A DNA stretch of 64,000 nucleotides from Caballeronia sp. dw_19 (GTDB lineage: Bacteria > Pseudomonadota > Gammaproteobacteria > Burkholderiales > Burkholderiaceae): contig NZ_JAAVUQ010000003.1 of NCBI RefSeq assembly GCF_018449515.1, positions 248,001 to 312,000 on the forward strand. Reading direction: 5' to 3'. Positions 9,979-23,653 of the stretch are shown here, one piece after another. Position 1 is the stretch's first letter, and each line of letters begins with the position of its first letter. Made by a program: the position numbers and the translations under genes. The notes below the pieces were generated by a model, which was not told where the DNA came from, searched no databases, and was given only the letters and a program-made list of their open reading frames with translations.

Positions 9979-10036
9979 AAACCGCGGGCTTCTTTCGTTT
10001 TCGTTTTCGTATTCGAAAGAAGCCCGCGGTTTTTTA
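9979..10036 (+). terminator. Terminator of the hemC-hemDX-hemY operon
   Basis: Arms at 9979-9997 and 10014-10031 (AACCGCGGGCTTCTTTCG and its complement) make an exceptionally long stem of about 18 bp with a pyrimidine-rich loop, then six T. The A-rich opposite side may also stop minus-strand transcripts from the decayed tolC region. Confidence 0.88.
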
Positions 10037-10074
10037 TTGCGGCATCGAGAGGCGGTGAACCGCGTTGGTCTTAC

Positions 10075-10415
10075 ATGCCGCCGCGCCCAGACTGCTCTTC
10101 GCGTAACTTGCGACCAGATCGAGCGTCGGGTAATGGCCGGCCTTCGCCTTCAATGTCTCGCGCTGCGAGTTCGCTACGGCCAGTTGAGCACGACCTGATA
10201 GTTCGCGTCGCGTGCCGTATCGATCCATTGCTGCATGTCGGCCGGAACGGGCGGCGGCAGCGTCACACCGCGCGCGAGGCCATCCACCCCGGGTCGCCAG
10301 ATGCCCGACGATCTGCTCCAGCGCCGCCAGCTTCACTCAAGGTCGTTCTGCGCGCAATTTCCTGCGGGATCGCCTGATCGTATTTGGCCTGGGCTTCGTT
10401 GGTATCGGTGAGTGC
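10075..10415 (-). pseudogene. tolC: Decayed fragment of a TolC-family outer-membrane channel gene
   Basis: Minus-strand translation gives TolC-like pieces in order but in different frames: LTDTNEAQAKYDQAIPQEIA (10412-10350), then LAALEQIVGH (about 10330-10300), then VTLPPPVPADMQQWIDTA with a stop soon after (about 10266-10185), then LAVANSQRETLKAKAGHYPT followed by LDLVASYAKSS (about 10185-10090). These match the middle of type I secretion TolC proteins. A functional gene needs about 1.3-1.5 kb; only about 340 bp remain, with at least three frameshifts, no start and no true C terminus. It directly follows the rhodanese gene, the place where a tolC homologue is commonly found in Burkholderia genomes, so this is probably an in situ deletion relic. 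Confidence 0.8.
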
Positions 10416-10446
10416 GGGGTAAAACGAGAATACTAAAGCGGCCGGA

Positions 10447-10770
10447 TCAGTACGTCGGCACGGCCGGATCGACCTGACGCGACCATGCGTCGATACCGCC
10501 GAACAGGTTGAATACCTGCGTAAAGCCGCGCGACTCCAGGAACATGCCGACTTGCGCGCTACGGGCGCCGTGGTGGCAGATGCAGACGATCTGCGCTTCG
10601 TCGTCCAGTTCTTCGCTGCGCGCCGGGATATCGCGCATCGGGATGGCGACAATATTGGCAAGCCTGGCGGTTTCGATTTCCCACGGTTCGCGGACGTCGA
10701 GCAGGAGAGGGGCGGGACGCGATGTATCGGCGAGCCATTCGGCCAGTTCGGGTGCGGACAGATTTTGCAT
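10447..10770 (-). CDS. Rhodanese-like domain protein (GlpE-type single domain)
   Basis: A 107-residue single-domain sulfurtransferase. LLLDVREPWE (22-31) is the conserved CH2A-type motif, and CHHGARS (65-71) is the active-site loop with Cys65 as the persulfide carrier. Such proteins transfer sulfane sulfur to thiol acceptors; the physiological acceptor is unknown. The gene lies downstream of the isoaspartyl methyltransferase gene on the same strand and upstream of the tolC relic, a conserved order in the group apart from the decay of tolC. Confidence 0.92.
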   Translation of the reverse strand: MQNLSAPELAEWLADTSRPAPLLLDVREPWEIETARLANIVAIPMRDIPARSEELDDEAQIVCICHHGARSAQVGMFLESRGFTQVFNLFGGIDAWSRQVDPAVPTY

Positions 10771-10862
10771 GGGATTCCGGTGAAAGTGGTCAGCGACAGC
10801 GAGCCGGCCGGCCCGCTGGTGCTACCCGCACAAACAAAGGTGCAGCGTGCAACTTGACGCTT

Positions 10863-10889
10863 CGGACTCGCCCCAGTAACGCGAGTCCG
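10863..10889. other. Intergenic hairpin without U tract
   Basis: CGGACTCGC (10863-10871) and GCGAGTCCG (10881-10889) form a perfect 9-bp stem 20 bp after the methyltransferase stop. No T run follows on either strand, so it is more likely an mRNA-stabilising hairpin or weak terminator between the methyltransferase and rhodanese genes. Confidence 0.45.
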
Positions 10890-10908
10890 AGCGTGAAACC
10901 AGGTCGTG

Positions 10909-11562
10909 TCAGAACTTGAAGCGCGACGGTTGCACGGCGTTCTTGAGCGGCGGGATCAGCGTTTCGAAAATATCGGCGACGCGGAATTGCTTTTCGTCCA
11001 CGCGCGTAATGATTTGCGCCTTCATGACTGGCGCGCCGCCGACAAACGCCGCCAGCCGGCCGCCGATCTTCAACTGATCGAGGAATTCCTGCGGCATGAC
11101 CGGCAGGCCGCCCGACACGCAGATCACGTCGTAGGTTTCGCCTTCTTTCCAGCCGCGTGCGCCGTCGCCGAGCTCGACCTGCGCATTCGACACGCCGTTC
11201 GCCGTCAGGTTTTCTGCGGCCAGCTTCGCGAGTTCGGGCTCGATTTCGACGGTGGTGACCGACCGGCCACGTGCGGCGAGCAACGCCGCCATGTAACCCG
11301 ATCCGGCGCCGATCTCAAGCACGACTTCGTGCTTTTTCACGGCCAGTTCCTGCAATACCCGCGCTTCGACTCGCGGAAACAGCATGTGTTGGCCGGCGGG
11401 CAGCGGAATCTCGAGATCCGCGAACGCGATGTTGCGATACGCGGCCGGAACGAAATTTTCACGCTTGACGATCGACAGCAGGTTCAGGACGTCCTGGTCC
11501 AGCACATCCCAGGGACGGATTTGCTGTTCGATCATGTTGAAACGCGCTTGCTCGATATTCAT
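10909..11562 (-). CDS. pcm: Protein-L-isoaspartate O-methyltransferase family protein
   Basis: A 217-residue SAM-dependent methyltransferase that repairs isoaspartyl residues in damaged proteins. The SAM-binding motif VLEIGAGSGYMAALLAA and the acidic strand VTTVEIEPEL are clear, and the N-terminal NMIEQQIRPWDV is typical of the proteobacterial PIMT-like group. The ATG at 11562 begins the conserved MNIEQARFNM; a longer frame upstream (to 11715) translates non-conserved sequence. A TACAAT -10-like box lies on the minus strand at 11661-11656. These short PIMT paralogues next to rhodanese and TolC genes may have a different substrate from E. coli Pcm. Confidence 0.92.
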   Translation of the reverse strand: MNIEQARFNMIEQQIRPWDVLDQDVLNLLSIVKRENFVPAAYRNIAFADLEIPLPAGQHMLFPRVEARVLQELAVKKHEVVLEIGAGSGYMAALLAARGRSVTTVEIEPELAKLAAENLTANGVSNAQVELGDGARGWKEGETYDVICVSGGLPVMPQEFLDQLKIGGRLAAFVGGAPVMKAQIITRVDEKQFRVADIFETLIPPLKNAVQPSRFKF

Positions 11563-11742
11563 GTTCAGTCTGCGGGTCGATCGACCGTTGGGGTGGAGTT
11601 GACGTAACGAGTTGATGTAAATGCGACGCCGGAATAAGGCGAAAATCGAGGACAGATTGTAGCAAATAGCCGGCGGCCTTCGCTCGCGTGTGTGGGCGGG
11701 GCTGTGGCCGCGCATTTGCCGTAACGCTCCTGCGGCCTCGGA

Positions 11743-12363
11743 TCAGTGCGGCAAGCGCACGTCCAGCTTGAGCGTGACCAGCCGTGCGAACAATGTAAAC
11801 CCGGTCGATACCAGCACGTTGTACACCCCTTCCAGCCCCAGCCAGTCGAGTCCGAGATACAGCCAGCAACCCGCGAACGCGCAGACCGCATACGGGCGCG
11901 AATCGCGCAGGATCAGCGGCACCTCGTTGCACAGCACGTCCCGCATGATGCCGCCGAACACCCCCGTCACCACGCCCATCATGGCCGCCGTGAACGCGGG
12001 CATCTCCGCATCGAGCGCAATCGACGTCCCGGAAATGCTGAACAGGCCCAGTCCGATGGCGTCTGCAATCAGCAGCGCGCGTTGATCGAACAGGCGTGTG
12101 GTCGTGCGCAGCAGGAAAGGTGCAAAAATCGCCATGATGAAGATGACGATCACGTAATCCTGGTGCTGGACCCAGTAAAACGGCCGGCGTGACAGCAGCA
12201 CATCGCGTATCGTGCCGCCGCCAAAAGCGGTGGCGAGCGCGACCAGAAAGGCCCCGACGGCATCCAGCCGGCGCTTTCTCGCTTCGATCAACCCGGAAAT
12301 CGCATACGCGAAGATCGCGAACGCCTCCATGATGGAGATGGCCAGTGTGAGCCTCGGATGCAC
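11743..12363 (-). CDS. Trimeric intracellular cation channel family (UPF0126/YadS) membrane protein
   Basis: A 206-residue protein with about seven hydrophobic helices arranged as two tandem UPF0126 repeats. Each repeat carries the family motif: GGGTIRDVLL around residue 48 and GGIMRDVLCNEVPLI around residue 138. Bacterial members form TRIC-like cation channels or were linked to glycine transport; the substrate here is unknown. It uses a GTG start at 12363, only 2 bp after the stop of the Smr gene, so the two are probably cotranscribed. Confidence 0.88.
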   Translation of the reverse strand: MHPRLTLAISIMEAFAIFAYAISGLIEARKRRLDAVGAFLVALATAFGGGTIRDVLLSRRPFYWVQHQDYVIVIFIMAIFAPFLLRTTTRLFDQRALLIADAIGLGLFSISGTSIALDAEMPAFTAAMMGVVTGVFGGIMRDVLCNEVPLILRDSRPYAVCAFAGCWLYLGLDWLGLEGVYNVLVSTGFTLFARLVTLKLDVRLPH

Positions 12364-12365
12364 GG

Positions 12366-13211
12366 TTACGGCCCCTTTCGCTGGTCGCGCCGGTGGTCGG
12401 AATCGTGAATCCGGTGGTCCCGGTCTTGCGGATGACTGTGATGCTGCGATGAGGTGCCGGGCTGCAGCAGCACGAGCACGGCACCGGCGCCGCCGTCATG
12501 AGGCCGCGCCTGACAGAATGCGATCACTTCCTCTTTCTGCACGAGCCACGCGCGCACTTTGCCTTTGAGGACTGGTTCGCGTCCGATCGACCCCAGTCCC
12601 TTGCCGTGAATCACGCGCAAGCAGCGCAGCCCGCGTTTCACCGATTCACGGATAAATTCCGACAGCGCCTCGCGCGCTTCCTCGCGCCGCATGCCGTGCA
12701 GGTCGAGTTGCGCCTGCACGATCCATGCGCCGCGCCGGAGCTTGCGCACCACTTCCTGGCGCACGCCGTGGCGGCAGTAGGAGAGGGAGTCGTCTGTATC
12801 GAGCAGGCTTTCGGGATCGTATTCGTCGGAGAGCGCTTCGTGCAGGACGGCCTCTTCATCCAGGCGCGTCTGCAACGGCAGCGGCGACGGCGGCACGCGC
12901 GGCAGCGGCATGCGGGGCGGCACTTTCAACGGCGCTACTTCACCGATCGAACGACGGAATACATCCGCATCCGCCACGGCTTCGCGCTCGGCCGCCACGG
13001 CCGCGGCGCGCTGGATCTTGCGTTTGGCCGCAGCGGCCTCGAGGGAGCTGCGCAACGCGCCGAGCCCGGCGAGGCCATCGCGTTTCAACACCGCCGACAA
13101 TTCTTCCGGCGTCGGCGCAGCGGCCTTGGGCGGAGCGGTGGCCGTGCCCGGCACGGCGTCGCGCTGGCGTTTCAGCTTGGGTTCGTTCGGATGGGGCAGG
13201 TTCTTGGGCAT
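12366..13211 (-). CDS. Smr/MutS2-type domain protein
   Basis: A 281-residue protein whose C-terminal part is a Smr domain (LDLHGMRREEAREALSEFI then CLRVIHGKGLGS and a VLVLL end strand). Smr domains are small nucleases acting on RNA or branched DNA; the LDLHG and HGKG motifs that carry activity are intact. The N-terminal half is Ala/Pro/Arg-rich with little order. The C-terminal tail after VLVLLQPGT is unusual, rich in His, Asp and Arg (SSQHHSHPQDRDHRIHD), and could bind metal. ATG at 13211 is preferred over an upstream frame to 13280. Confidence 0.88.
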   Translation of the reverse strand: MPKNLPHPNEPKLKRQRDAVPGTATAPPKAAAPTPEELSAVLKRDGLAGLGALRSSLEAAAAKRKIQRAAAVAAEREAVADADVFRRSIGEVAPLKVPPRMPLPRVPPSPLPLQTRLDEEAVLHEALSDEYDPESLLDTDDSLSYCRHGVRQEVVRKLRRGAWIVQAQLDLHGMRREEAREALSEFIRESVKRGLRCLRVIHGKGLGSIGREPVLKGKVRAWLVQKEEVIAFCQARPHDGGAGAVLVLLQPGTSSQHHSHPQDRDHRIHDSDHRRDQRKGP

Positions 13212-13362
13212 TACACGGCAGAAGAAGATGCACGGCGGCAGAACACGGTTCACGCCGCTTTCGGAAACCCTTTTTAACATGGGAAGAGGAAAAATCGGCG
13301 CGGAGGGCGTTTTCTTACTCGTTTTCAGTCGCCTTCAATCGACTCCAACCGCGCTCAAATGA

Positions 13363-13399
13363 AAACGCCGGCCGATCCAAGGGATCGCGACCGGCGTTT
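13363..13399 (-). terminator. trxB terminator
   Basis: AAACGCCGG (13363-13371) and CCGGCGTTT (13391-13399), with an inner GATCC/GGATC pairing, form a long stem. On the minus strand it follows the trxB stop by about 90 bp and ends in TTTT; the plus side also has TTTCTTT. Confidence 0.75.
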
Positions 13400-13490
13400 C
13401 TTTGTACCCGGCATACCCGTACGGGCAATACCGAGTCGTGTTCAAGCGGCGCGCAAATTCGTGTTAATCGGGCGCCGCCTCTCCCGCCGC

Positions 13491-17180
<3,690 letters not shown>

Positions 17181-17201
17181 GGTTATCTGGAGAGTTTTTA
17201 T

Positions 17202-17915
17202 ATGCAGTCAGTTTTGGGATCGACTTTGAGATCGGCCATGAAACATCAAAGCCGGACAATAAAAGCCGTTGTTTTCGGCGTTTCCATGTTGCTGGCGTCG
17301 CAGGCTTTCGCAAGCGGTACCGAGCAATTGAAGGCGTTTATCGCGCAGGTTCACGCGGCGCATGGCAACTTTGTCCAGCGTGAGGTGAAGGCGCCGAGTA
17401 AGGCCGCTGCATCGGCTACGCAGGGCATGGCGTCGCGGCTTGGCGGCACGTCGAGCGGCACGTCGAGCGGCACGTTCACGTTCGCGCGGCCGGGCAAGTT
17501 CATCTGGTCGTACGACAAACCCTACGCGCAAGTGCTGCAGGCTGACGGCGACAAGCTCTACGTCTACGATAAAGACCTGAACCAGGTCACGATCCGCCCG
17601 CTGGGCAATGCTCTAGGCGCGAGTCCGGCTGCGATTCTCTTCGGCAGCAATGACCTCGACAAGAATTTCACGTCGCGCGATGCGGGCGTGAAGGATGGCA
17701 TCGACTGGCTGGAACTGACGCCGAAAGCACAGGACACGCAATTCCAGCAGGTTGGTATCGGCTTCAAGAACGGCAATCTCGAAGCGATGGAATTGCATGA
17801 CGTGTTCGGCAATGTCACCTTGCTGACGTTCTCGAATATCGAGAAAAATCCGCCGCTGAAAGCCGATCAGTTCAAGTTCATCGTGCCGAAGGGCGCGGAT
17901 GTGATCAACGGGTAA
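17202..17915 (+). CDS. lolA: Outer-membrane lipoprotein carrier protein LolA
   Basis: Periplasmic chaperone that ferries lipoproteins from LolCDE to LolB. The 237-residue precursor has a Sec signal (core [16 protein letters not shown], cleavage after AFA) and the LolA body [19 protein letters not shown]. The start at 17202 has a good GGAGAG ribosome site 7 nt upstream; a second ATG at 17238 would give a more usual n-region. A 12-bp unit GGCACGTCGAGC is repeated in tandem at 17445-17468, adding a GTSSGTSSG loop before the first strand. Gene order ftsK-lolA-rarA is conserved in gamma- and betaproteobacteria, here interrupted by a transporter on the other strand. Confidence 0.95.
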   Translation: MQSVLGSTLRSAMKHQSRTIKAVVFGVSMLLASQAFASGTEQLKAFIAQVHAAHGNFVQREVKAPSKAAASATQGMASRLGGTSSGTSSGTFTFARPGKFIWSYDKPYAQVLQADGDKLYVYDKDLNQVTIRPLGNALGASPAAILFGSNDLDKNFTSRDAGVKDGIDWLELTPKAQDTQFQQVGIGFKNGNLEAMELHDVFGNVTLLTFSNIEKNPPLKADQFKFIVPKGADVING

Positions 17916-18090
17916 TGTAGTGCAGCTTGTTCGGGATAGGCTGCTCAGTCGGGCTTAGCACGCAAACTCAGCCAGCGAACTCAGCAAGCGGGCGAGGGGA
18001 TCTGACGGTCCTCACGCCCGAATCGCTCGCCTATGTCGCTGGTGAGCTCATCGCGTGAATTTCCGCCCGAGTCACCGCCCGACCTACCGC

Positions 18091-19428
18091 CTAAGTCGCC
18101 GACGACCGTTGTTGCTCCCGGCGCCCGGACACTAACGCCAGATAAGCCAGCGCGCCGACCACGAGTGCCGGCAGCGTCGCGCCGAGATTCGGCAACCACT
18201 GGTTGATCGCGTGATACGCCGCGATTCCCAACGCCCACGCAATAAACCCGCTCACGTGCCAACCGCCCGAGAACCCGTAGGGTCCGCGCGGATCGGTGAG
18301 CGCGGCGATTTCAACGCGACGTTTTCTCACGATAAAGTGATCCACCAGCACCACGCCAAATAGCGGCGCGAACACCGAACCGATCAGCAGCAGGAAGTTC
18401 TGATATTTGCCCATCTGCACGAGCAGCGCGATCAGCGTGCACAACGCGCCGAACGCCGCCGACAGCAACGGCACGCTCGCCTTCGCCCAGAACGTGCCGG
18501 TGGAAACGGCGGCCGAGTGGATATCGGCGAAAGCGTTGTCGATTTCATCGATGAGAATCAGCAGTAGCGCAATCCCGCCCGCAGCCTGAGCCAGCGCGAC
18601 GGTCAGCAGCGCATCGCCGCCGCCGGCCGCGAGGCCGTAGAACGCGCCGAGCGCATAGAACCAGATGTTCGCGATCCCGTATCCGAACAGCGTGCCGCGG
18701 AACGTGCCGCCCGCGCTGCGCCCGAAACGCGTGTAATCCGCGATCAACGGCAACCACGACAGCGGCATCGCGACCACCAGGTCGATACCCGCACCGAACG
18801 GCATATCACCCGTGCCGGGGCGGTTCATCAGCGCGCCAAAGTCTTGTTTCGACAGCAGATTCCACGTCAGCCAGCCCGCGCCCCCGAGCAGCAGCCAGAT
18901 TCCCCACGTGCGCAAGAAGCGCCGGACGAAGGACAACGGTCCGGTGATCGCGAGCGTTGTCGCCAGCACGCCGAAGATCAAGGTCCAGATCAGCGGCATG
19001 GAGAGGCCGAATGATTGTTTGGCGAGGGCATCGGCGGAATCGCGCATCACGATGATTTCGAACGAGCCCCAGCCGACCAGTTGCACCGCGTTGATGACTG
19101 CGGGCACGGACGCACCGCGCAGTCCCAGTGTTGGGCGCAGCGACGACATGGCGGCCAGGCCCGTATCCGTGCCGACCACGCCGGCGAGGGCCAGCAAGAC
19201 CACGCCGATCACCGTGCCGATCACAATGGCCGCAAGCGCATGCGGCAGCGACATGCCCGGTACGAGCAGTGCGCCGGCCTGCGCCACCAGCAAGCCGATG
19301 CCGAGTGAAAACCACAACGCGAAGGCGTCCGATGTGCCGAACGCGCGGCGCGCGGCGGGGACCGGCAGAAGCGGCGCGTAAGTCGATGTGCCGGTTTCGC
19401 CGCTCGCGCCTGTTGTGTTCTCCTTCAT
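18091..19428 (-). CDS. cytX: NCS1-family transporter, CytX-like (hydroxymethylpyrimidine/cytosine permease)
   Basis: A 445-residue inner-membrane protein with about 12 hydrophobic segments and NCS1 features: VGWGSFEIIVMRDSADAL in the helix 3 region, LSWLPLIADYTRFGRS, and DEIDNAFADIHSAAVS. The DYTRF and NAFADIHS elements match the CytX subgroup assigned to hydroxymethylpyrimidine uptake for thiamin synthesis; cytosine or allantoin transport are alternatives. ATG at 19428 is chosen because AAGGGA lies 4 nt upstream. No TPP riboswitch was found in the upstream 200 bp, so thiamin control is not supported. It sits between lolA and rarA on the opposite strand, suggesting insertion into an otherwise conserved block. 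Confidence 0.8.
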   Translation of the reverse strand: MKENTTGASGETGTSTYAPLLPVPAARRAFGTSDAFALWFSLGIGLLVAQAGALLVPGMSLPHALAAIVIGTVIGVVLLALAGVVGTDTGLAAMSSLRPTLGLRGASVPAVINAVQLVGWGSFEIIVMRDSADALAKQSFGLSMPLIWTLIFGVLATTLAITGPLSFVRRFLRTWGIWLLLGGAGWLTWNLLSKQDFGALMNRPGTGDMPFGAGIDLVVAMPLSWLPLIADYTRFGRSAGGTFRGTLFGYGIANIWFYALGAFYGLAAGGGDALLTVALAQAAGGIALLLILIDEIDNAFADIHSAAVSTGTFWAKASVPLLSAAFGALCTLIALLVQMGKYQNFLLLIGSVFAPLFGVVLVDHFIVRKRRVEIAALTDPRGPYGFSGGWHVSGFIAWALGIAAYHAINQWLPNLGATLPALVVGALAYLALVSGRREQQRSSAT

Positions 19429-19660
19429 GTTCCCTTGTCCCATTCGCGTTTCGTCCTTATCTGTAGGGCTTGGCCCGGTTCATGCGCGTTTCTTCGGTTC
19501 GTCCGCGGCTGTCATAATCACCGTTGCGGCTCGATTCGCTTTTTTCGAGGCGAAACGTTCATTTTGACGCAGCGGCGGCGTCCGTCTCGAAAAGCGCACG
19601 ATTATCGCTGTCTTTGCCCAAATTGCACCACCAGACCTATCCGGAAACCTCCAGAGCGCC

Positions 19661-20974
19661 ATGTTCGAAGAAAACCGTGCCAATGTTCCGCTTGCCGAGC
19701 GTCTGCGTCCTCGCACTATCGACGAGGTCATCGGCCAGAAACACCTGCTCGGCGTCAGCAAGCCGTTGCGTGTCGCCTTCGAGTCCGGCGAAGCGCATTC
19801 CATGATCCTCTGGGGGCCGCCGGGCGTGGGTAAGACCACGCTCGCGCGCTTGATGGCGGCGGCGTTTCACGCTGAATTCATCTCGCTGTCGGCGGTGCTG
19901 TCGGGCGTGAAGGACATTCGGGAGGCGGTCGAACTGGCGCAGATTCATCGGGCGAACGGGCATCAGACGCTGGTGTTTGTCGACGAAGTGCATCGATTCA
20001 ACAAGAGCCAGCAAGACGCATTCTTGCCGCATGTGGAGTCGGGCCTGTTCGTGTTCGTGGGCGCGACGACCGAGAATCCGTCGTTCGAGGTGAACAGCGC
20101 GTTGCTGTCGCGGGCGGCCGTTTATGTGCTGAAAAGTCTCGAAGCGAGCGAGCTCACCGAGTTGCTGGACCGGGCGCAAGGCGAACTGGGCGGCTTCACG
20201 TTCACCGACGACGCTCGCGACGCGTTGATCGGTTCCGCCGATGGCGACGGCCGCAAGCTGCTCAACAATCTCGAGATCGTTGCGCGAGCGGCGGCGCAGC
20301 AGAAGTCGACGCATATCGACGGGGCGTTGCTGGGCAGCGCGCTTGCCGAGAATTTGCGTCGTTTCGACAAGGGTGGCGACGCGTTCTATGACCAGATCAG
20401 CGCGTTGCACAAGTCGGTGCGCGGCAGTAATCCGGACGCGACGCTTTACTGGTTTTGTCGAATGCTGGATGGCGGCGCCGATCCGCGTTATCTGGCGCGG
20501 CGTATCGTGCGCATGGCATGGGAAGACATCGGTCTCGCCGATCCGCGCGCGGGGCGGATTGCGCTCGATGCCGCCGAAACCTACGAGCGCCTGGGTACGC
20601 CCGAAGGTGAGCTGGCGCTGGCGCAGGCGCTGATTTATCTGGCGGTCGCGCCGAAATCCAACGCGGGCTACAAGGCCTATAACGAGGCGCGCCAGTTTGT
20701 CGGCAAGGATCAGTCGCGCGGGGTGCCGGTGCACTTGCGCAACGCGCCGACGAAGCTGATGAAGGAGTTGGGCTACGGGCATGAATACCGTTATGCCCAC
20801 GATGAACCCGACGCGTTCGCGGCAGGGGAAACGTACCTGCCGGACGGCATGCGCGATCCGCACTGGTACGAGCCGACGCCGCGCGGGTTGGAAGGCAAGA
20901 TCGGCGAGAAGATGGCAAGGCTGGCCGAGATGGACGCGCAATGGCGGCGCGAGAACAAAGGCGAGAAGAAGTGA
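19661..20974 (+). CDS. rarA: Replication-associated recombination protein A (MgsA/RarA)
   Basis: A 437-residue AAA+ ATPase that acts at stalled forks, related to eukaryotic WRNIP1. Walker [10 protein letters not shown] is at about 52-60, Walker B-like [20 protein letters not shown] at about 106-125, sensor 1 [18 protein letters not shown] follows, and the C-terminal tetramerisation domain includes [14 protein letters not shown]. Length agrees with E. coli RarA (447). It precedes serS in the same direction, the conserved order lolA-rarA-serS. Confidence 0.96.
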   Translation: MFEENRANVPLAERLRPRTIDEVIGQKHLLGVSKPLRVAFESGEAHSMILWGPPGVGKTTLARLMAAAFHAEFISLSAVLSGVKDIREAVELAQIHRANGHQTLVFVDEVHRFNKSQQDAFLPHVESGLFVFVGATTENPSFEVNSALLSRAAVYVLKSLEASELTELLDRAQGELGGFTFTDDARDALIGSADGDGRKLLNNLEIVARAAAQQKSTHIDGALLGSALAENLRRFDKGGDAFYDQISALHKSVRGSNPDATLYWFCRMLDGGADPRYLARRIVRMAWEDIGLADPRAGRIALDAAETYERLGTPEGELALAQALIYLAVAPKSNAGYKAYNEARQFVGKDQSRGVPVHLRNAPTKLMKELGYGHEYRYAHDEPDAFAAGETYLPDGMRDPHWYEPTPRGLEGKIGEKMARLAEMDAQWRRENKGEKK

Positions 20975-21115
20975 TCGTGGTCCTGTGCCGCGGTATTGCT
21001 GATGAATACCGTAACGACTAATTTCGAGACAGGTTTTTCTGGAACGGAAAACGCCCCGAACTTTAGTCCCAACGGCTAACCCGGCCAAAGCGCGACAATA
21101 ACCCTTCGGTGCTGA

Positions 21116-22456
<1,341 letters not shown>

Positions 22457-22609
22457 GCGGCGCAATGAGTCGGTGTGTTGTAACCGGCTCACGAAAAGGG
22501 GTTGGAAATCGATTCCGAGTCGTCTATAATCTTTCTCTTCGCTGAGCATCGACCCGTTCAGCGAAGGCCGCAAAGAGCAGTAACAGGCACTAAAGCGGTT
22601 GCAGTAAAT

Positions 22610-22699
22610 GGAAAGGTGGCAGAGTGGTCGAATGCGCTGGACTCGAAATCCAGTGTACGTTTAGGCGTACCGTGAGTTCGAATCTCACCCTTTCCGCCA
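22610..22699 (+). tRNA. tRNA-Ser(CGA)
   Basis: Acceptor GGAAAGG pairs with CCTTTCC, followed by G and an encoded CCA. The anticodon stem CTGGA/TCCAG flanks loop CTCGAAA, giving anticodon CGA for UCG codons. A long variable arm (GTACGTTTAGGCGTAC) marks it as class II, and TTCGAATC is the T loop. Confidence 0.96.
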
Positions 22700-22705
22700 A
22701 ATTCA

Positions 22706-22741
22706 AAAACCCCCGCTGATCTGAAGATCAGCGGGGGTTTT
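22706..22741 (+). terminator. Terminator after tRNA-Ser(CGA)
   Basis: A perfect 16-bp inverted repeat (AAAACCCCCGCTGATC and complement) with loop TGAA begins 7 bp after the tRNA and ends in TTTT. Confidence 0.9.
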
Positions 22742-22829
22742 GCCGTTCTAGCACAGCTAGAACGTCTCGTAAGGTGTGCGACTCAGCCATCCACGCGGCT
22801 ACCACGCATCACACCCATGCGCTCTTGTC

Positions 22830-23204
22830 TCAGCACTTCGGCAGCAGGTGTTCAATATCGAAGGTCGATTTGCCGTCGGGATTTTTGCTGGCGGAGCTCC
22901 GCGCCAGATTATTCGATGTCCGGCAGGCCCAGTTGTCCGGTTTCTCGACACTCGGCGTCGGCCGGTTCGACCCGTCATCGGCACCGGATGCGGGGTTTGC
23001 CACGGGTTCCGGTTGCGACGTCCCGGTAATCGAGGGCGACCGATACACATGGACCGGCACCACGGACAGCGAGACGGGATTGTCGGCGGACGGCGCGACC
23101 GCAACCGGGCCGGCAGTCTGGGCGTCTGCCGTTGAGCAAAGCGATGCAGCAGTCACCGCTGTGGCCAGCAAGCTTGCGCGGACGTTGAGAGCGAGGAGGT
23201 TCAT
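22830..23204 (-). CDS. Secreted hypothetical protein
   Basis: A 124-residue protein with a Sec signal (MNLLALNVRASLLATAVTAA, probable cleavage after TADA-Q). The mature part is Pro/Ser/Asn-rich and has two Cys near the end (DNWACRTSNN and the final LLPKC), which could form a disulfide in the periplasm. The ATG at 23204 has GGAAG 7 nt upstream; a longer frame upstream to 23297 lacks this and is not used. No family was recognised. It stands alone, convergent with tRNA-Ser and divergent from the beta-barrel gene. Confidence 0.72.
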   Translation of the reverse strand: MNLLALNVRASLLATAVTAASLCSTADAQTAGPVAVAPSADNPVSLSVVPVHVYRSPSITGTSQPEPVANPASGADDGSNRPTPSVEKPDNWACRTSNNLARSSASKNPDGKSTFDIEHLLPKC

Positions 23205-23653
23205 GCGTGTACTTCCGTGGTGAGAGACCGGCAGCGGGCGCGGTGGGAATATCCAGGCAAAGGCGAAGCGTTCCGCAAAATGAAAACGCGATTTCACTTC
23301 TTTATCCTTGTCCAGCTCGCCGTTATATCAATCTCCGGTTCAAATCGGTAATTCGTTGCATTCGATTAAATAAACTGTGTGGACGTTCTATTGATCGCCG
23401 TTGCAAATGGAGAACAAAATCATCGCAACATTGTTCCCTTTAGTCAGTTTTGAAGGGAAAGATTATAAATAGTAACGCCAAAACAGGTAATTAGGATCGC
23501 TCTTATTGGTCCTGTACGCCCCTGCAATTTAGTCTTTCGCTTCGTTGCTAAATTCAGATCAATAGAAATCATGTGAATTCATATTCACAATGAATGTGCA
23601 CGAAATGTGGCAATTAACGTTGCTTTTCGATTTAATGTTATGCATCAATCCCC
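23205..23653. other. AT-rich intergenic region upstream of the small beta-barrel gene
   Basis: About 450 bp with clearly lower GC than the flanks. No coding frame with a ribosome site was found. It contains an 18-bp dyad at 23572-23589. The rest is unexplained and may be a long promoter region. Confidence 0.5.
23572..23589. promoter_or_regulatory. Candidate operator dyad TGTGAAT-N4-ATTCACA
   Basis: Perfect 7-bp arms separated by TCAT, 65 bp upstream of the beta-barrel protein start. Spacing and the TGTGA half-site resemble Crp/Fnr-type sites (TGTGA-N6-TCACA), so a Crp/Fnr-family regulator is possible. Confidence 0.45.

Noticed and set aside
19429..19660. TPP riboswitch upstream of the CytX-like gene
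   Set aside because: No CUGAGA or ACCUGA-type THI-box elements found on the minus strand.
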